Both the position numbers and the translations under genes were made by a program. This document shows, piece after piece, positions 33,469 to 42,548 of a DNA stretch of 64,000 nt; the first letter of the stretch is position 1; each line of letters begins with the position of its first letter. Under the pieces are notes generated by a model. That model was given only the letters and a program-made list of their open reading frames with translations. It had not been told where the DNA came from and did no database searches. This stretch comes from Codonopsis lanceolata. Lineage: Eukaryota; Streptophyta; Magnoliopsida; Asterales; Campanulaceae. The stretch lies in NCBI GenBank assembly GCA_013146195.2, contig CM028377.1, positions 179,551,208-179,615,207 of the forward strand, read 5' to 3'.

Positions 33469-33774
33469 GCGATTTGTTCTCAAAAGTTCGGATAGTATCA
33501 ATTTGGATGAGTGATATGTATTTTCATTTAAACTTGGAATGTTGGTTGCATTTTATATTTTGATTAGTGATATGAAAATCTATTTAAACTTGAAATTTTT
33601 GTGGCATCAAATATTTGGTTTGAAATAAGCCATACATAACACTAACATGTCTCAAACATACATAACACGTCTCAAACATACATAACACTAACATGTCTCA
33701 AACATACATAACATGTCTTCAAAATACATAATACGTTAAACATGTCTAAAAATACATAACAATATCAAGGTTGC

Positions 33775-35103
33775 GTCCTACGACGAGTCTCAACTCGAGA
33801 TGATCCTGCCTCCTCCCCTGGACCTTGTACAAAGCTATCTACTATCGAGACCACCGACCGTAACTCCTCATAAGTTACACTTCTATCACCCGATCGCAAT
33901 CTTCGCATTATCGGTCCTGTCAAATTGCGAATAGCTTAAACGGTCTCCGCATTATCGGCTGCAATGGGATTAGTCACCCTAACCCTAGTCGATCGAGCGG
34001 CGGGCTTCTGCACAATGAGATGTGAAATTCGGAAGTACCAATCCATGTATTCAGGTGAACATTCAGATGGATATCGAGTAGCTCGCCCAAATTGTTCCGA
34101 AGATAATATATGGCTCTCAACAAGGTTCCAGTATGCTGCAAGTGCTATCCACATTATCAAATCACGAGGGTTATTTCTAACAGGGATGTCATGGGCGATA
34201 GGGATAGATGGAACGATCTGCAGCGTCCGAAGCCGTAGAAGCAGATGCAGTAGTTATGGCTCCACATTAGCTCCCATGACTATACATCCATGATATAAGG
34301 AGTTTTGATGAAATGGAAAATGCTCCCTGACTGTGTCGTCGTAAGGGGTCCACGCAACCTACAACATATTTAAAATTTTATTAAATACAACAATTTAATA
34401 ACGAATAACTGAAGCACGAGCATAAATAAATGCAAAAGATGAATACTAACGTCATTCGGCGTAAGCATGTCAATATTTTCACGTATAGCCCGTAACCGGT
34501 CCATGCTTGTTCCTTGATTTCCGACCGGTTTCCACATACGAGCAAGCGCTTGTGTGTTCTGGTACCCCACATTATGATCAGGGCTGAACTGTGGAAATCG
34601 TAAGTATATCCATGCCTACATGCAATAAAACATTCAATTAGATGTGAAATATCCAGCATAAATTAAACATGTCAAAAAAACTATAAATTTTAACAACAAC
34701 AAACAAGTAATATTAGAGGTTATATAGAAACAGTTCAAGCCTAAATAAGTAAATCAAGCAGTCATATAAATATTTTGAATGTTAGACAAATTTGAGGTCT
34801 GTGCGGATAATTCATGATGCACATGTGAGAGCTTGTGCGGTGGAGATTTAGTGCACAGAAGGGGATGTATGCGGCTAATGTTGTGTGCACAGTGAGGGTA
34901 GTGTGCGGCGTTAAGTTACCACACATAGTTGGGAGTGTGCGGCAGACATGAACCGCACGGTCTGCCTTGCGCGCGATGAACCAGGGCCGCACAGCGTGTA
35001 TCGTATTTCTGGCCTAACCAACGTTCATCCAAGCAACGTTATAGCAAATAGTTCATAAAAATAGAGAGAGAGAGAGAAGAATACCTCGGTTTGAAGAAGA
35101 CAT
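33775..35103 (-). pseudogene. Plant mobile domain gene in the MULE (N-terminal core missing)
   Basis: The minus-strand ATG at 35101-35103 gives MSSSNR and a GTATTC donor. An exon from 34615 to 34451 (after TGTAG) encodes AWIYLRFPQFSPDHNV and ALARMWKPVGNQ. The next exon starts at 34358 after TTGTAG with VAWTPYDDTVREHFPFH and continues, after a frameshift near 34200, with SHILSSEQFGRATRYPSEC and EYMDWYFRISHLI. A stop (TAA near 33940) precedes a conserved-looking tail to TGA 33775-33777. These are the C-terminal half motifs of PMD proteins (W-x-Y, RQFG-like, YxxWY). The N-terminal PMD core with 'GEMTIT' is absent, so it is truncated. Exon boundaries agree with those of the copy at 29.4 kb. Confidence 0.75.
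34795..34995. repeat. Sub-terminal TGTGCGG cluster (right), inverted relative to 33080-33245
   Basis: Contains CTGTGCGG, TTGTGCGG, GTGTGCGGC, AGTGTGCGGC and CCGCACGG words every 25-40 bp. Sub-terminal repeats of this kind often bind transposase in plant DNA elements (established for CACTA and Ac/Ds); here it is inference. Confidence 0.75.
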
Positions 35104-35400
35104 TGTGAACAAGGCTTTGTTCTTCCCGTAGCAGACCACAGGTGTGCGTTTTAAGCGTGCGTTTTTGGGCGTGCGTTTTGGGGTTTCTGTTGTGGGGTGT
35201 TGGATATTTTGGTTGTTTTGGAAATTAAATGTGGGGTGTAGATAGAATGAGATGTGTTAGATTGAAAAAATAAATGATGGGTAAAATAGGAAGTTAGGGT
35301 GGGGGGGTAAAGAGTAAATTTTATAAATTGAGTAAATATGTGGGGTGTAGATAGAATTGGGGTGTAGAGAGAAGATGTTGGTGTGTGGTTAGCCTGGCCC

Positions 35401-35593
35401 AATACTAAAATGTGACACTCTTGATACTAAAAAGTTACACTCTTAATACCAAAAAGTGACACATTTAATACTAAAAAGTGACACTTTAATACTAAAAAAT
35501 GATAATCTTAATACTAAAAAATGACACTTTTAATACTAAAAAATGATACATTTAATACTAAAAAGTGTCACACTTAATACTAAAAAGTTTCAC
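35401..35593 (+). repeat. ~22-bp tandem array (part 2)
   Basis: Continuation of the AAAAAGTGACACTCTTAATACT array interrupted by the MULE; the first nine bases are the right TSD. Confidence 0.9.
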
Positions 35594-36715
35594 ATCTATA
35601 ATACAATATAGCTCATAGTCGCACATGTGCAATTGACTAAAGCTATTTAGGGGCTGAGATTGATTCCTTTATTGAGATCCTATGGTAATTATCACTCCCC
35701 GAGTTCACATGTGTGAACAGCGGTTGAGCAACTATCCTCTCTTTCTCTTCAACTCCCCCACTATTCATGGTTGGTGGCTGCTAATCCTTCCTCCATCAAC
35801 CTCACGTCCCTTTTCTTTTTGATATTTTAATTAATTAATCAATTTTATGCAAAAAAAATCATAAGTTTTGTAATTTGAAATATTTGTTTTTTTTTCTTTT
35901 TATCTGTTATCGTAATTAACTTAATCAATTTATTTTTTGAAACTGAATCCTAATTTAATTTATGTCTAAGTTTTGAATATTTCTATTTTAATTTTTTTTC
36001 TTTTTAATTGTTATCGTAATTAACTTAATTAATTTAATTTTTTCCCGGTCTGCAATTTCGTATACAAATAAATTTTAAAAAAAATCGTAAGTTTTGTAAT
36101 TTGAAATATTTTTTTTTTCTTTTTAAGTGTTATCATAATTAACTTAGACAAATTATCTATAATACAATATAGCTCATAGTCGCACATGTGCAATTGACTA
36201 AAGCTATTTAGGGGCTGAGATTGATTCCTTTATTGAGATCCTATGGTCATTATCACTCCCCGAGTTCACATGTGTGAACAGCGGTTGAGCAACTATCCTC
36301 TCTTTCTCTCCAACTCCCCCCATTATTCATGGTTGATGGCTGCTAATCCTTCCTCCATCAACCTCACGTCCCTTTTCTTTTTGATATTTTAATTAATTAA
36401 TCAATTTTATACAAAAAAAATCATAAGTTTTGTAATTTGAAATATTTGTTTTTTTTCTTTTTATCTGTTATCGTAATTAACTTAATCAATTTATTTTTTG
36501 AAACTGAATCCTAATTTAATTTATGTCTAAGTTTTGAATATTTCTATTTTAATTTTTTTTTTTTAATTGTTATCGTAATTAACTTAATTAATTTAATTTT
36601 TTCCCGGTCTGCAATTTCGTATACAAATAAATTTTAAAAAAAATCGTAAGTTTTGTAATTTGAAATATTTGTTTTTTTTCTTTTTAACTGTTATCATAAT
36701 TAACTTAGATAAATT
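35594..36715. repeat. 561-bp direct tandem duplication
   Basis: The stretch starting ATCTATAATACAATATAGC at 35594 is repeated from 36155 with very few changes, both copies ending near TAACTTAGA(C/T)AAATTAT. High similarity makes it recent, or an assembly duplication. The unit shows no coding potential. It contains C/T-rich CACTCCCCGAGTTCACATGTG and an AT-rich second half. Confidence 0.9.
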
Positions 36716-37620
36716 ATAAGTAAATATTAATTCATTTCCACATTATCTGCTTAATTTAAAATGACACTTGTACGATCAAAAGTGACACATTTAATGCTAA
36801 AAAATGATACTTTTAATGTTATAAAGTAACACTTTAATGTCAAACGTAATGATTTTAATTTATAAAAAAATTACACTTTTCAAAGTGAAAGTAACACATT
36901 TAAGACTAAAAGTGATACATTTAATCCCCAAAAGTAACATTTTTTAAGGAAAAAATTATAATTTTCATTAAAAATACAAAGTGACACTTCTAAGACCAAA
37001 AGTGACACATTTTATACTATTAAGTGATACTGTTAATAGTAAAAAATGACACTCTACATATATAAACATGAGTGGTGACACTGTAATTTTCAAAAACTGA
37101 GGAATTACATTAAGATTTCTGAATTTTGACCAATTTAGCCTGGGAGACCACCTCAATGAGTAATAGGGGCTAAATAAATAGTTTTCAAGTTTTTTTAAAT
37201 TTGGATTGAGATACAGTTATGAGGGGGTCAACTTGAAGGAAGCGATTTTATTTATATATAGACTAGAACTTCGTGTCTGTACCATAGACATGGTGATAGT
37301 ATATTTTGGGATGTCAGTATATATTAACTACGTAATTTAAGAGATACATTGTTTCAAGTGGTAGTTAAGAGGTGCTATTCGAACTCGACTAATAGTTAAA
37401 GGGGTTGTTTGTAAGAGGGTTATTCATAACTGACCCAGAACTATTGGATCTTACGGTCATGATCGATCTAAACCACCGAAAAACTCCAGTTAAGTGACTA
37501 AGCTGTAATGTATAGTTAATTCATAACTGACCAAAAACCGTTGGATCTTACTGTGATGATCGATCTAGACCACCGAAACAATGTATCCCTTAACTGAGCA
37601 GTAATGTATAGTTAATATAA
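36716..37620. other. Degenerate array remnants and a ~100-bp duplication
   Basis: 36760-37080 has scattered AGTGACAC / AAAGTAACAC units, the eroded array end. 37160-37611 shows no gene; two copies of a segment with TTGGATCTTAC and GATCGATCTA (about 37443 and 37542) form an imperfect tandem duplication. Confidence 0.65.
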
Positions 37621-39150
37621 GGGCGAAATTCACCATTGGTCCTTGTACTTAACGTTTGTCCACCGTTAGTCCCTGAACTTCAAAACGTCTCACCATTGAC
37701 CAAAGTTTGCGTTTTTTGTCCACCGTTGGTCCCTTGCTCAAACGCCGTTAACTGTTTCACCGTTAAATGGACATGTGCGATAAACGTGACCAAAATGAAG
37801 GACCAAACTGTCATTTCTCAAAGTACAAGTGAGTTGGTTAAACATTCCTATCTTTCTCTCTCCAGCCGGCCATTCTCCATCTCTCAAAGTACAGGTGAGT
37901 TGGTTAGACATTTCTATCTTTCTCTCTCCAGCCGGCTATTCTCCATCTCCCTCCTCTCTCTCTCTAATTCGTTCACAGCAAGCTCTCCGCCGTCTCCCTT
38001 TGCCTAATCAATCCACAGCCGGCCAAATCGCGTCTTCTCTTAGTAAATCCGGTGCTGGTAGCAATACCGATGCTTCCTCATCCATGCGGGAGCTCCATCG
38101 GAGCAAATCCATTGTCGCCGGAAGATGCGACGTTGTCTCCGGCATATCGGATCAGCGGCGGAGGTCGTGCGACGTTAGGGCTAGTAGCACGTTGTCGGAT
38201 TTTTTCAATCGCGATGATGTCAGTAAAGGAGTCGATGGAGAGGTAAAAATTGAGTCGAAAAACTTAGGTTTTGACAATGGAGAAAGAATTAGGGTTGCGG
38301 ATGAGGTAATGGCGCCAGATTTGGACGGGGATGATGTGATTGGGGAAGATTTGAAGACAATGAAGGAACACATAGATCTTGAATGTCGAAGTAGTAGGAA
38401 GAACAATATGCGAGATTTGAGAGAAATTGCTAGGAATTTGCTAGGAGCAACTTCAGTTTTCAGTAACAAATTGAAGAAATGGAGGCAAAAGGAGAAATTG
38501 AAGAAACAAAGTGGATACAGTGGCGGAGGAGCGGATCGGCAGGCGGGAAGGGATTCACTGTCGGAGGTTGCTGATTATGGATTTGGTCGGAGATCTTGTG
38601 ATACTGAACCTAGGTTTTCGATTGATGCTAATCAAATGTCTGTAGATGATTCACAGTTCTCGTTTGATGAGCCTAGGGCTTCATGGGATGGTTATTTGAT
38701 TGCTAGAACTATTCCTAGGCTTACACCAATGCTATATGTTGTTGATAATGTGATGTCAAGGTCTAAATAGGGTTGATAATTTGCAAATGCAAGTGATTAA
38801 TTAAGATGTGGGGAATTCTGGTGAATCAGCTTAGTCGAATTTTGGAAGATGGATGACTGTGAGGATGGAACATGAAGGATGGAGGTGAGGTTTGGACAGA
38901 GAAGATGAAGAATGACGGCTGGCTAGAAGAATGACGTTTTTTGAGAAATGACAATTTGGTCCTTCATTTTGGTCACGTTTATCGCACATGTCCATTTAAC
39001 GGTAAAACAGTTAACGACGTTTGAGCAAGGGACCAATGGTGGACAAAAAACGCAAACTTTGGTCAATGGTAAGACGTTTTGAAGTTCAGGGACTAACGGT
39101 GGACAAACCTTAAGTACAGGGACCAATGGTGAATTTCGCCCTTAATATAA
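37612..39150. mobile_element. Pack-MULE with ~202-bp TIRs and 9-bp TSD carrying an OCTOPUS-like fragment
   Basis: The element itself is 37621-39141 (1521 bp). TSD TTAATATAA occurs at 37612-37620 and 39142-39150. The TIRs (37621-37822, 38940-39141) both start GGGCGAAATTCACCATTGGTCC (spelled here in two parts: GGGCGAAATTCACC, ATTGGTCC) and differ at only a few positions. No transposase is present. Long TIRs plus a 9-bp TSD plus an internal host gene fragment define a Pack-MULE. Confidence 0.95.
37829..38770 (+). pseudogene. Captured OCTOPUS-like (DUF740) gene fragment, open 313-aa frame
   Basis: The frame is open from 37829 to the TAG at 38768-38770. Motifs of the OCTOPUS/DUF740 family occur in the usual order: RRSCDVRASSTL (residues 111-122), LKTMKEHIDLE (175-185), SVFSNKLKKWRQKEKLKK (209-226), GRRSCDTEPRFSID (253-266) and FDEPRASWDGYLIART (279-294). 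In the host these are membrane-associated regulators of phloem vascular patterning. The Cys-rich N-terminal part and the C-terminal part of the family are missing. The first ~50 residues come from a 60-bp duplication at the TIR edge and look non-homologous (FLSPAGHSPS repeated). The reading frame is preserved across ~250 codons, which is notable for a captured copy. Family call from memory of motifs. Confidence 0.8.
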
Positions 39151-40157
39151 ACATACTTGATACTTGCAATGCAACTCATGACCTAAGGGCATCCACAATG
39201 GTGGATTCTTAGACAATTCTCAAATTGTTTAAAAATTCTCAACCATTGTGGGCAATTCCCCAATAAGAATTCCTTTCCAAAATTCTTAATTAATGAAGAG
39301 AGAGAGAGTAGAACATAAATGGAGTGAGCGTGTGAGGAAGGTGGCAGCTCCTCTCACCGTGGGTCACCCTTGTCTACCACTTGAAGATTAATTATTAGTT
39401 TTTTATTTTTGGCAATGTTACCGTTTAAGAAGTGTCTTTATCTCATTTTCCTTTTTTTTTATTTTTCAATTGTTACCGTTTTTACGTAATTTATTCACTT
39501 TATATAATTTTAATTATTCACATTTTTTTGTAATTTGTTGACTTTATGTAATTTTAATTTTTCATGTTTTTATATAATTTTAATTATATAATTTCAAATT
39601 TATTTGTAAAATAGCTGTTTTAAACGAATTAATTTATTTATATTGCATATTTGAATATTCAATATATTAATAAAAATTATAAACGAATTAATTTATTTAT
39701 ATAATATATTTGAATATGCAATATATAAATAAATATTATAAACGAAATAATTTATTTATATTGCATATTGGAATATTCAATATATTAATAAAAATTATAA
39801 ATGAAATAATTTATTTATATTGCATATTTGAATATTAAATATATTAATAAAAATTATAAACGAAATAATTTATTTATATTGCATATTTGAATATTCAATA
39901 TATTAATAAAAATTATAAACGAAATAATTTATTTATATTGCATATTTGAATATTCAATATATTAATAAAAATTATAAACGAAATAATTTATTTATATTGC
40001 ATATTTGAATATTCAATTAATTTGAGGAATTATAAACGAAATAATTTATTTATATTGCATATACGTATTAATTAATTTATTTGCAAAGTATAAAAATAAA
40101 AAGTGGTGTAAATAAAGTGAATGAAGTCAAAACCATTGAAAATTCTTAAGAGAAATT
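39151..40157. other. Region upstream of the ERF gene, AT-rich with minisatellite
   Basis: 39187-39205 (GGGCATCCACAATGGTGG) looks like the start of a PIF/Harbinger-type MITE, but no partner end is clear. 39370-39600 is AT-rich without ORFs. The minisatellite is listed separately. Confidence 0.45.
39614..40065. repeat. 59-bp AT-rich minisatellite, about 7.5 copies
   Basis: ATTATAAACGAAATAATTTA starts at about 39676, 39735, 39794, 39853, 39912 and 39971 (exactly 59 bp apart), with partial units at both ends. It ends about 90 bp before the ERF start codon, so it lies in the presumed promoter. Confidence 0.95.
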
Positions 40158-40991
40158 ATGAAAATGTATGACGTCCCTAATAGAATGAAAACTAGCTTGG
40201 ACAAAAATAATGGTGGCAAGGAATCGGTGAAAATCCAGGAGGGAGGTAATGATAATGATACCATACCCTTCAGAAAGATCCGAATCATCCTATCCGACCC
40301 ATATGCCACCGAATCCTCCGACGACGACAACGATCCCCGGATGCCCGGCAAGAAATCATCACCTAAGCGACGCAGAATTGTTCAGGAAGTTTCACTACCC
40401 AACAACAACGGAGATGAAAAGGTGAGCACAAACGGGTCGGGCAGGAGACAGACTACTTTGAAGCAGTTTCCGGGGGTCCGACAGCGGAGATGGGGCAGTT
40501 GGGCGGCGGAGATTCGCGACCCGTTTACGAGGCGTCGGGTTTGGTTGGGTACATTTGGAACACCCGAGGAGGCCTCAAAGGCTTTCGAGGCCAAGAAGCT
40601 AGAGTTTTTTGAAAGGCAAGAGGCTCAATCTGGCATGACACGGACTACTTTGAAGCAGTTTACGGGGATCCGACAGCGGAGATGTGGCAGTTGGTCGGCA
40701 GAAATTCGCGACCCGTTTAAGAGGTGTAAGGTTTGGTTGGGTACATTTGGAACACCCGAAGAGGCATCAATGGCTTTCGAGGCTAAGAAGCTTGAGTTTT
40801 ACGAAAGGGAAGAAGCTCAATCTGACGTGGACCGTGCTCGACCCGGATGTGGATCCGGAACTGATACATCAAGTCAAAGTGAAGAACAAAGTGACGCCGG
40901 GCTGAATTTACAGTCGATTTTGATAGATAATGACGGGTTTTTGTTGGGTCAATTTAGCAAACTGGATGATGACCTCACAATCTCGGATTAA
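40158..40991 (+). CDS. CRF-like AP2/ERF transcription factor with duplicated AP2 domain
   Basis: This is an intron-less 277-aa frame ending at TAA 40989-40991. Residues 39-57 (RKIRIILSDPYATESSDDD) are the CRF-type N-terminal motif, and KRRR at 70-73 could be a nuclear signal. Two AP2/ERF domains follow at about 103-151 and 167-215, each with the GVR/GIR-Q-R-R...EIRDPF..VWLGTFGTPEEAS core. They derive from a 192-bp (64-codon) tandem duplication (40452-40643 and 40644-40835). In AtERF1 numbering the DNA-contacting Arg147 is Pro or Thr here, and Trp154 is Cys in the second domain. The acidic Ser/Gln tail may activate transcription. A single start ATG is uncertain (M3 is an alternative at 40164). 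CRF-type ERFs bind GCC-box-like DNA in the nucleus and act in cytokinin/ethylene responses; exact orthology is not claimed. Confidence 0.9.
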   Translation: MKMYDVPNRMKTSLDKNNGGKESVKIQEGGNDNDTIPFRKIRIILSDPYATESSDDDNDPRMPGKKSSPKRRRIVQEVSLPNNNGDEKVSTNGSGRRQTTLKQFPGVRQRRWGSWAAEIRDPFTRRRVWLGTFGTPEEASKAFEAKKLEFFERQEAQSGMTRTTLKQFTGIRQRRCGSWSAEIRDPFKRCKVWLGTFGTPEEASMAFEAKKLEFYEREEAQSDVDRARPGCGSGTDTSSQSEEQSDAGLNLQSILIDNDGFLLGQFSKLDDDLTISD

Positions 40992-41391
40992 GCGTCGACC
41001 CGAATGAAGACCTGAGAATTTTTCGGATAAGCATTGAGCAAATGTGATGGGTAATCAGTAATGTTGTTTCTGTCAGTTTCTTCTTTCCCCTGTTAATTTA
41101 GGGTTTAGCAATTAAGCACCACAGTTTTTTTTTCTTTCTTTTCTTGTTCTTTTTCGATATTGAACAACGGGTATTCGAGCTTTAGAAATAAATGATAATT
41201 TAGTGTTGAATTTGTTTTCTTTTATATATGAATTGATGTAGATTTGTTGTTGTTGCATGAAAATTGTTATCTGATTCTTTTCTATTTCTTTTTATGGGTT
41301 TCATGTCATTGCGTTGCTAGCAATTCCCTGTGAAGAAATGAATCAATTGAACTATAATTTACATCAAGGGTTGGGTTTTGGTTGTCCCTAT
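40992..41391 (+). other. 3' region of the ERF gene
   Basis: AATAAA at 41187-41192 is a candidate polyadenylation signal about 200 nt after the stop. No further ORF. Confidence 0.5.
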
Positions 41392-41571
41392 TGGGGGTAG
41401 CTCAGGGGCTTGAGGTTCAGGCCTCAAGTAAAATACAACCTTGAGGTTGGGGTTCGAATCCTCGTGGATGGTTTTTCCATCCTCGCCTGGTTCCATGGGA
41501 TAAAAAGGGTGTTTCGTGGGTCCAGGGTGGTTTGGTCCCATTTCGTTATCAAAAAAAATAAAAACAAAAAG
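41392..41571 (+). mobile_element. tRNA-derived SINE
   Basis: An A-box-like TAGCTCAGGGGC starts at about 41398 and a perfect B box GGTTCGAATCC lies at 41451-41461, 43 bp apart, the internal RNA polymerase III promoter. The body ends in TTATCAAAAAAAATAAAAAC. A functional tRNA is excluded because there is no acceptor stem or anticodon loop. No clear TSD. Confidence 0.8.
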
Positions 41572-42288
41572 AACTGCTCCCATAGTTGGGGAGGATTGGA
41601 TAGGCAAATATAAAATGTTTTGTGAAATTACTTTCAACTGCTTGAAAGAGAAAAATGGTACATGCAAGAACATGGACTATTTCTGTTGTCGCTGGGCGTA
41701 GGTGCATTACTTAATGGTGTGTTAATGATGCGAAGGCGCTACATGGTGTGAAGGCGCAGTACTTAGGCTGTAATTTCTGGAAATGGCGCGGTCGCACCAT
41801 AGAGCTAGGCGCGGATGCGCCGTGGCGGGGCGGGTTCTTGCAACAATAGTGTGTCTTTATTAGGGCTTGTAAAATAGTGTTAAGTGAAATAATAGAGAGC
41901 ATTGTCCTTTAACCCTGGGCAACTTGTTGTCTTCCAATTCTATTACCTGATCTTTGCTATTACCATTGTTTGCTTGCTTTCTCTGCTGCCTGCTGCACAA
42001 AAATAAGTAAAGTGAATTTGAGATCACATCTCCTTTCAGACATTGGTTATCTGTTGTCTTGTAATAAATCAGACAGTGTAAATTTGGCAATTCTATTTGC
42101 AACGGCTGTTCATTAATTGTAAAAATCTTAAATTCCTTACTTTACCCTCAAGAGGGACCCTGTATGTCCACTTGCCTCTCTATTGTGCAAAATTTGGCAA
42201 TTCTATTAGAGTTTCTTTCATCTACGGCTGTGCTATGTACTACTAAAGCTAACAGCCACTTGAGTTTAGACTTGGAGATCGACAAATA
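41572..42288. other. Intergenic stretch, nothing recognised
   Basis: Both strands were scanned. The small ORFs (for example 41860-42102 minus) have no domain-like composition. Confidence 0.5.
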
Positions 42289-42546
42289 CTCCTTCCGCTC
42301 CAGGCAAAAAGTCCACTATTCTATTTTCGGATGTTTCATTTAAAGAGTTCACTTTTGAAAATTATGCTACAATTTCCATAACACATATTTACCCTCCACT
42401 TATATTGGTTATGCTTAAGTATTTTTGTAATTATTACCAGCTCTAATGACATTAATATATCTGTTAATTATTAGACTTTTCAAACCTATCAAAAAAAATA
42501 TTATTAAACTTTTTAAAAGTGGACTCTTTGGGTGGAATGGAGGGAG
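42289..42546. mobile_element. Stowaway-like MITE 1
   Basis: TIRs CTCCTTCCGCTCCAGGC and the reverse complement of GGTGGAATGGAGGGAG enclose 258 bp, and TA dinucleotides (42287-42288, 42547-42548) flank both ends. The inner TIR AAAAAGTCCACT pairs with AGTGGACTCTTT. TA target site plus CTCCNTCCG ends are the Stowaway (Tc1/mariner) pattern. Confidence 0.85.
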
Positions 42547-42548
42547 TA

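Larger units (their letters stand above)
32692..35400. mobile_element. Mutator-like element (2.7 kb) carrying a PMD gene
   Basis: 44-bp terminal inverted repeats (32692-32735 and 35357-35400; GGGTCAGGCTAACCACAC versus GGGCCAGGCTAACCACAC) differ at two positions. Flanks show a 9-bp TSD, diagnostic for Mutator. No MURA transposase is seen, so it depends on a partner. Inside are a PMD gene on the minus strand, a small spliced ORF on the plus strand and sub-terminal CCGCACA / TGTGCGG clusters in opposite orientation near both ends. Confidence 0.9.
31229..37160 (+). mobile_element. Dispersed repeat (type unknown) with tandem array, copy A
   Basis: The left end carries a hairpin, GATGGTCTTACGGATC..TCTGTAAGAC (31232-31264). 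The right end near 37060-37160 (ATTTTTGAATTTTxxCC then GAGACCACCTC) matches, in inverted orientation, the left end of the copy at 48240-50875. Between them lie the tandem array, a MULE insertion and a 561-bp duplication. The hairpin, GTAAGACC ends and lack of ORFs suggest a non-autonomous DNA transposon, but I cannot assign a superfamily. Confidence 0.55.

Noticed and set aside
31229..37160. Helitron as the class of the dispersed repeat
   Set aside because: There is a terminal hairpin, but no 5' TC / 3' CTRR end pair and no RepHel segment; the class is left open.
39187..40145. Full PIF/Harbinger MITE from GGGCATCCACAATGG to AACCATTG
   Set aside because: The right end pairs with the left only over a few bases and no TTA duplication could be shown.
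41392..41571. Possible tRNA gene (A and B boxes)
   Set aside because: B box is perfect but there is no cloverleaf, acceptor stem pairing or anticodon loop; the A-rich 3' end points to a SINE.
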